A stretch of DNA of 9,593 nt, taken from assembly GCA_929200515.1 (NCBI GenBank), contig CAKNAD010000098.1, positions 1 to 9,593 of the forward strand, given 5' to 3'. The position numbers and the translations under genes were made by a program. This DNA is from Candidatus Gorgonimonas leptogorgiae (lineage in GTDB: Bacteria; Pseudomonadota; Gammaproteobacteria; Pseudomonadales; Endozoicomonadaceae). This document shows, in pieces, positions 5,715-9,593 of this stretch. A model generated the notes under the pieces. That model did no database searches. It saw only the letters and a program-made list of their open reading frames with translations, and was not told the DNA's origin. Every line of letters begins with the position of its first letter. Positions within the stretch are counted from its first letter, which is position 1.

Positions 5715-6334
5715 GGTGATATAGAATTACCAATTAATGAGGGAAAAGATTTTCTCTGTCGTCGTTTTTCTAAACATAAAGCTATTCCACAGGTTGAACC
5801 TATAAGTATAGCTGTAATAACGACTCCTGCTACAGTGTATATAGAATATATGTAGCAATCTTCAAAAGATATATGAGAATGTTTGTCGGTTTTACCAATA
5901 CCGTCGAACAAGTGGTTTACGCTATATACATAGGTTGTTATTAAAGTTGGTTGCGTCGTATTTAGTACATTAGCTATCCACGGAGTTTTATCAAATGGTT
6001 GTAATTGTGAGTTTAGAATTACAGAATTAACATTTTCTGATGGGCTGCTTGTAAGTTGTTGAAACTTGCTGTAGCTCATAGCTATAGAATTTAATAATTT
6101 ATCAATGATATAAAAATTTTGAGCCGTTATTTTCTTAACTATATTAGAGGGAACATTCGTATAATCAAATACAAAAATTGCATCTTTCCCTATATAATGA
6201 CATATATGATTCATCATAATTTTTATTGGTTTCGATAAACCATAAATATGGTGCATAGTACAATTTGTTGATATCGGTACAGCGAAACTAATATTGTAAA
6301 TAAAAAAAACGATAAAGGTTAAATATTTTTTCAT
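5711..6334 (-). CDS. Orphan type-I membrane protein, unknown function
   Basis: I do not recognise this 207-residue protein. Residues 1-18 form a signal peptide (two Lys, a hydrophobic core, likely cut after SFA). Residues 19-about 163 would lie outside the cytoplasm and hold three Cys (25, 45, 160) and a Ser/Asn-rich middle. Residues 164-188 form one strong hydrophobic helix, followed by the stop-transfer run EKRRQRK (189-195) and a short cytoplasmic tail. This signal-ectodomain-helix-basic tail layout is of type-I topology and is uncommon for bacterial envelope proteins; it might serve as an envelope anchor, sensor or host-facing protein, which is speculation. Codon use and AT content match the neighbours. 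The ribosome-binding site is weak (a GAG about 9 bases upstream on the minus strand). It converges on aroC with a 4-base overlap and diverges from waaA. Confidence 0.75.
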   Translation of the reverse strand: MKKYLTFIVFFIYNISFAVPISTNCTMHHIYGLSKPIKIMMNHICHYIGKDAIFVFDYTNVPSNIVKKITAQNFYIIDKLLNSIAMSYSKFQQLTSSPSENVNSVILNSQLQPFDKTPWIANVLNTTQPTLITTYVYSVNHLFDGIGKTDKHSHISFEDCYIYSIYTVAGVVITAILIGSTCGIALCLEKRRQRKSFPSLIGNSISP

Positions 6335-6465
6335 AAAGTTAACTCGCTATATTAAAACTAATTTATTTTTTTATCTATATCGAAGGTGTCTATGATGTAT
6401 TATTTTTATATATCTTTTTATAAAAAACATGTAAACTTTGTTATCTTTAGATAATATTAGACATT
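6335..6465. other. Divergent upstream region between the orphan membrane protein and waaA
   Basis: These 131 bases must carry promoters for both divergent genes. The stretch is almost all A/T. GATAAT (6450-6455) is a possible -10 for waaA only 16 bases before its first ATG, which would give a very short or absent leader. No matching -35 is clear. No hairpin or small gene of note was seen. Confidence 0.35.
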
Positions 6466-7761
6466 ATGGATAAGTCAATAAAATATTTTATGGGTAATTT
6501 TTTATATTTATTTATTAGCTACTTAATAACTCCAATAGTTATACTTAGGTTATTATTGTTATCATGCAAGCAACCGCTGTATCGTAAAAATCTTTGGGAA
6601 AGATTTGGCTATATTAAACCAAACGATACTAATAGCAAAATCATATGGTTGCATGCAGTTTCTCTAGGAGAAATAATAGCGAGTAATCCACTAGTAACAG
6701 CATTACAACAGCAGTATCCTCAGTATAAAATATGCATTAGTACAACAACAGCAAGCGGTAGAAACCAAGTAGAGAAATTATATGGAAATAATTTAATAAG
6801 TTATTTTATTTGTTACGATTTACCAAGATCTGTTAAACGATTTATAAAACGCTTACAACCATCAATATTAATTTTATTTGAAGCTGAAATATGGCCTAAT
6901 ATTATTAAACATTGTAGCGAAAAAAATATTCCAGTTGTTGTTGCTAATGCCAGAATGTCAGAAAAGTCTGCTAAGAATTATAGCAGATTTTCATTTTTCT
7001 TTACAGCTATTTTTAAGAAGTTAGCAAAAGTTATTGCTCAAGATGAGCTGTCTGCTACAAGAATATCAACACTAGGTGTTGACAGAAGTCGTATTGAAAT
7101 TTCTGGAAATATTAAGTTTGATATTGCTTTAAATCATCAAGCGATAGCAAGTGGTAAAAAATTAAAATCAACTTGGATCAAAGAAGTTAAAAATATTTGC
7201 GTTATAGCTGCTGTTAGTACACATGAAAATGAAGAGCAGCAAATTTTAGATGCGTTTAGTAAATTACAATCTAGTCATTCAAATGTTAGATTATTATTAA
7301 TACCTAGACATATTTCAAGGTTTGATAGCGTCTACCAATTAGCCAGCGAAAAATTCACAGTTTCACGTTATAGTGATGGCGACCTTTCATTTTCAAAAGT
7401 CGCAATTATTTTGGGTGATACCATTGGTAAGATGCAAAAATTATTGGCTACAACAGATATAGCTTTTGTGGGCGGTAGTTTGGTTCCTGTTGGTGGTCAT
7501 AATGTATTAGAACCTGCCATGCTAGGAATTCCGGTTGTTTCTGGTAAATATATGTTTAATTTTGAGTTTATTAGTAACATGATGGCTAAAAGTGGTGGCT
7601 TACTGTTAGTAAATAGCCTCGAAGAATTAATAGAAACATTAACTACATTATTAGAAGATAAAAAAAAATTACAGAATGTCGGGAATTTAGCTTTACAATT
7701 TGCAAATAAAAATCGAGGTTCTGTTGCTAAGCATGTATCAATAATAGCAAACTATTTATGA
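6466..7761 (+). CDS. waaA: 3-deoxy-D-manno-octulosonic acid (Kdo) transferase WaaA/KdtA
   Basis: WaaA transfers Kdo from CMP-Kdo to the lipid A precursor at the cytoplasmic face of the inner membrane, so the cell probably makes LPS. The 431 residues (E. coli 425) show an N-terminal membrane helix (about 10-32) followed by YRKNLWERFGY (39-49), WLHAVSLGE (61-69, with the probable catalytic E69), STTTASGR (92-99), EAEIWPN (139-145), NARMSEKS (161-168), SGNIKFDI (213-220), STHENEE (251-257), IPRHISRF (279-286), GDTIGKM (317-323), and FVGGSLVPVGGHNVLEPA (334-351) of the GT-B C-terminal domain. Whether it adds one or two Kdo residues cannot be read from sequence. No Shine-Dalgarno precedes the first ATG. 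The ATG at 6490 (residue 9) aligns better with the E. coli start MLELLYTALLYLIQP and is a serious alternative. It is monocistronic. Confidence 0.96.
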   Translation: MDKSIKYFMGNFLYLFISYLITPIVILRLLLLSCKQPLYRKNLWERFGYIKPNDTNSKIIWLHAVSLGEIIASNPLVTALQQQYPQYKICISTTTASGRNQVEKLYGNNLISYFICYDLPRSVKRFIKRLQPSILILFEAEIWPNIIKHCSEKNIPVVVANARMSEKSAKNYSRFSFFFTAIFKKLAKVIAQDELSATRISTLGVDRSRIEISGNIKFDIALNHQAIASGKKLKSTWIKEVKNICVIAAVSTHENEEQQILDAFSKLQSSHSNVRLLLIPRHISRFDSVYQLASEKFTVSRYSDGDLSFSKVAIILGDTIGKMQKLLATTDIAFVGGSLVPVGGHNVLEPAMLGIPVVSGKYMFNFEFISNMMAKSGGLLLVNSLEELIETLTTLLEDKKKLQNVGNLALQFANKNRGSVAKHVSIIANYL

Positions 7762-7775
7762 ATAGTTTGCTTGTT
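7747..7775 (+). terminator. Hairpin terminator straddling the waaA stop codon
   Basis: GCAAACTATT (7747-7756) and AATAGTTTGC (7761-7770) are perfect 10-bp arms around a TATG loop, followed by a T-rich run (TTGTTGTAGTT). The stop codon TGA at 7759-7761 sits in the loop and first base of the right arm, so the end of the gene is part of the hairpin. It also lies between convergent genes and could act in both directions, although the T-run is better on the plus strand. Confidence 0.6.
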
Positions 7776-7790
7776 GTAGTTATGTTGCTG

Positions 7791-8309
7791 TTACCTAGTT
7801 GTTGTTACTATTTTTTTAAGTCCAACTTTAACCCATTCTGGAGTATAGTGGGGGTCTAAGTTTAAAGTTTCTCGCGCATCATTGATAACTTGTAATGACC
7901 AAGGTCCCCCTTTTAATTTAAAAGTATTACCTTCTTGATTAAGATAAACAATACATAACCTTTGTACTTTAGGTATTGCTATTGGCTGATGTCCACATAA
8001 TATTTGAGGTATATTAGGTTTATATTGGGTAGTTGTATAAGAGAAATAAATTATATCTCCTTCATGAAGATCTGTCTTGCTTTTACCAACAAATTGTACA
8101 TCTGCACTGATCTCTACATTATAAAAATATAAATACTTAGAGGCATGTTCTGTATCAGGTTTTGTAGTTTCAGAATAAACAGAGTTAATTTTAATTATGA
8201 GCTGTTCAGGTGATTTATCTAATTCTTTTTGATATAAAAATAAAGGGGAATAACCCATGGAATTTAAAGAAAATATTAATATAAATATAGCAATAATACG
8301 AGACTTCAC
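7791..8309 (-). CDS. Small exported protein, unknown function
   Basis: I do not recognise this 172-residue protein. A Sec signal peptide spans about residues 1-19 (MKSR, hydrophobic core to 17, likely cut near SMG). The mature part is mostly beta: IIKINSVYSE (38-47), YLYFYNVEISADVQFVGKS (59-77), LHEGDIIYFSYTT (81-93), LCIVYLN (118-124) and TFKLKGG (129-135). A ladder of strands with a GD turn recalls small OB-like or TIMP/netrin-like barrels; that is impression only. C105 and C119 may form a disulfide, consistent with a periplasmic or secreted site. The start is GTG: an AAAGGTG Shine-Dalgarno (minus strand, 8314-8320) sits 4 bases upstream, and the next Met is at residue 18 inside the signal peptide. 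It converges on waaA across a 29-base gap. Confidence 0.75.
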   Translation of the reverse strand: MKSRIIAIFILIFSLNSMGYSPLFLYQKELDKSPEQLIIKINSVYSETTKPDTEHASKYLYFYNVEISADVQFVGKSKTDLHEGDIIYFSYTTTQYKPNIPQILCGHQPIAIPKVQRLCIVYLNQEGNTFKLKGGPWSLQVINDARETLNLDPHYTPEWVKVGLKKIVTTTR

Positions 8310-8631
8310 GTTACACCTTTAGGTTAAAAATAATAAATAAGTTGTTAAAAATATCTAAATTTAATTAGTGCACAATAGCATGGTTGCAATTAAGTGTAAA
8401 GACAATAGTCTCTATGTATCCTCGCATAAGCTAAAAATACTAAGTATTATTAATTAATTCTATTTTATGTTATTATAACTAACTATAGCAGTGCTCGCTA
8501 TGATTTAGACATTAAGAGATTCTATGGCTAATAACTATTGCTAGTTATCATATGATATAAGTAACTACTAAAAGTGTCTACGTATTAACGGGTAGCGCTA
8601 TATATAACTTAGTATCTACAAGGATTGTAAT
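8310..8631. other. Gene-free region rich in short inverted repeats
   Basis: These 322 bases lie between divergent genes. Dyads include AATACT-A-AGTATT (8436-8448), ATAACTA-TTGC-TAGTTAT (8531-8548), the palindrome TATCATATGATA (8546-8557) and TAGCGCTA (8593-8600). TATAAC (8603-8608) is a possible -10 for the gene at 8632. A 25-codon frame at 8380-8457 lacks a ribosome-binding site and is not called. No tRNA or other structured RNA was recognised. Confidence 0.5.
8531..8557. repeat. Overlapping inverted repeats upstream of the right-edge gene
   Basis: ATAACTA (8531-8537) and TAGTTAT (8542-8548) form a 7-bp stem with a TTGC loop. The right arm runs into the perfect 12-bp palindrome TATCATATGATA (8546-8557), and a further TAACTA near 8562 could compete for pairing with TAGTTA. 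The stacked symmetry may mark protein-binding sites or alternative leader structures about 75-100 bases before the ATG at 8632. Confidence 0.35.
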
Positions 8632-9593
8632 ATGTGTAATGTTTCTAAGAGTGGTAGTAAAAGTACTACTAGTTCAATAGTTGGGGAGAGACTTCCTTTA
8701 ATTCCAAATAATAACTCTGTTTTTACAGTAAGTAACTCGCAAGGCTATATAGAAGAATCTAAACAGGTAGATACTCCTTATACTAGTATTACTGAAAGGA
8801 AAAAAACTATAGTTGTTAGTGATTTAGATTATAAGTTGCAACAAAATGAAAACGCTGAAGGAAAAAATGAGCGACAAGCAGCACAGTTTTTTAAAAAGTT
8901 AACAAGAGATTTAGATGTTCATTATTTGTCAACATATCTCCCTAAACATAAGTTAAAGTCGGTTATGTTTCTAGCTAGTAAGCATAACTTAATTAAGCCT
9001 ATTAATATCCAAAGATTTATCCGAGATGTTACAGAGTATGGGTTAGAACATAACTATAAAGCTATTTGTGAATTATTAGCAGATATAGATATTACTGGAA
9101 CTAAGTATCTAGAGCAATGCTATATAGACTTCCATAATTTTGGTGAATGTAATGAGGTAGATAATCACTTTGAAGCTTTATCATTAGCTTTTTATTGGAC
9201 ATGTTTTATTGTTACTAATGATGATTTATACGCAAGCGATATTTCATTTTTTGTAAATAATCTTACCTTTTATTGTCTTAAAGATTTAGAACTTGATCCT
9301 TATGTTTTATTTAAACTGCCTCCTAGTCAACTGTTATTTATTTGCACTTTTAATAAGTTACTAGAAAAAAATATGGTATATGAAACTTGGGCTGTAAATT
9401 TAGAAACATATCAAGATTTTCCACAAGTGTTGATTAATCATATGTTTTTTTTATGGGCTGAAGTTCTTCCAAAAGTATTACCCCCAAAAGATGAAGCTAT
9501 AGAATTCAATGACCCTATAGATATATTGTCTTTAAGAACAAAAGAAATTTTGCTTAGCGATTTCTTGACTACAACAGTTATAAATTGCATACA
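8632..9593 (+). CDS. Unrecognised protein, N-terminal part, truncated by the window edge
   Basis: The frame opens at ATG 8632 with a good Shine-Dalgarno, AAGGA (8620-8624), 7 bases upstream, and stays open for 320 codons to the window end with no stop. The start MCNVSKSGSKSTTSS is Ser/Thr-rich with no signal peptide; residues to about 80 look disordered and polar. From about residue 84 (QFFKKLTRDLDVHYLSTYL, 85-103) the chain is likely mostly helical, with repeated blocks of hydrophobic and charged residues such as IQRFIRDVTEYGLEHNYKAI (123-142) and FEALSLAFYWTCFIV (181-195). No strong transmembrane helix, catalytic motif or named repeat was identified. A large soluble protein with a disordered N-terminus in an apparently host-associated genome could be a secreted effector, but nothing in the sequence proves that. 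Base and codon use match the neighbours. Confidence 0.8.
   Translation, partial: MCNVSKSGSKSTTSSIVGERLPLIPNNNSVFTVSNSQGYIEESKQVDTPYTSITERKKTIVVSDLDYKLQQNENAEGKNERQAAQFFKKLTRDLDVHYLSTYLPKHKLKSVMFLASKHNLIKPINIQRFIRDVTEYGLEHNYKAICELLADIDITGTKYLEQCYIDFHNFGECNEVDNHFEALSLAFYWTCFIVTNDDLYASDISFFVNNLTFYCLKDLELDPYVLFKLPPSQLLFICTFNKLLEKNMVYETWAVNLETYQDFPQVLINHMFFLWAEVLPKVLPPKDEAIEFNDPIDILSLRTKEILLSDFLTTTVINCI

Noticed and set aside
8380..8457. 25-codon plus-strand frame in the gap before the right-edge gene
   Set aside because: There is no Shine-Dalgarno, composition is ordinary, and no membrane or other motif is present.
1..9593. Mobile elements, CRISPR arrays, tRNA genes or toxin-antitoxin pairs
   Set aside because: No transposase, integrase, regularly spaced repeats, tRNA fold or paired small genes were seen. 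The short repeats present are isolated dyads and one two-copy element.

Overview
The window is strongly AT-rich chromosomal DNA from a Gram-negative bacterium. The housekeeping proteins Ffh, AroC and WaaA all read as gammaproteobacterial: Ffh has the VSADVYRPAA, NPTETLFVVDAMTGQDA and GSRKRRIxAG blocks, and AroC begins MAGNSFG. High AT content, spacious intergenic gaps, genes standing alone on alternating strands and several orphan exported proteins together suggest a host-associated or intracellular gammaproteobacterium. That is inference from remembered family sequences, and I cannot name a genus.

Layout. Positions 1-478 hold no gene, but carry one copy of a 26-bp repeat that recurs at 4537-4562. 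Next come a predicted outer-membrane beta-barrel protein (479-1180, +) and a 41-residue single-span membrane protein (1315-1440, +). A dicarboxylate/amino-acid:cation symporter of the DAACS family (1454-2686, -) converges on them. A 260-bp gap rich in inverted repeats separates it from ffh (2947-4347, -). ffh is divergent from aroC (4653-5714, +), with about 305 bp of regulatory DNA between them. The stop codons of aroC and a convergent orphan type-I membrane protein (5711-6334, -) overlap. waaA/kdtA (6466-7761, +) is divergent from that orphan and ends in a 10-bp terminator-like hairpin. A small exported protein follows (7791-8309, -, GTG start). After a further 322-bp gene-free stretch, an unrecognised protein (8632 onward, +) runs off the right edge.

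How the genes relate. No two adjacent genes look like a functional operon; each seems to be its own transcription unit. Ffh serves co-translational membrane targeting, AroC the last step to chorismate, and WaaA the Kdo step of LPS assembly. The symporter imports a small solute. The barrel, the type-I membrane protein and the small exported protein are envelope proteins of unknown role. I see no IS element, phage gene, CRISPR array, tRNA or rRNA, and no multi-gene novel system. The points most worth following are the orphan proteins, a changed substrate-site residue in the symporter, the dispersed repeat, and the dyads placed over the aroC ribosome-binding site and in the promoter regions.
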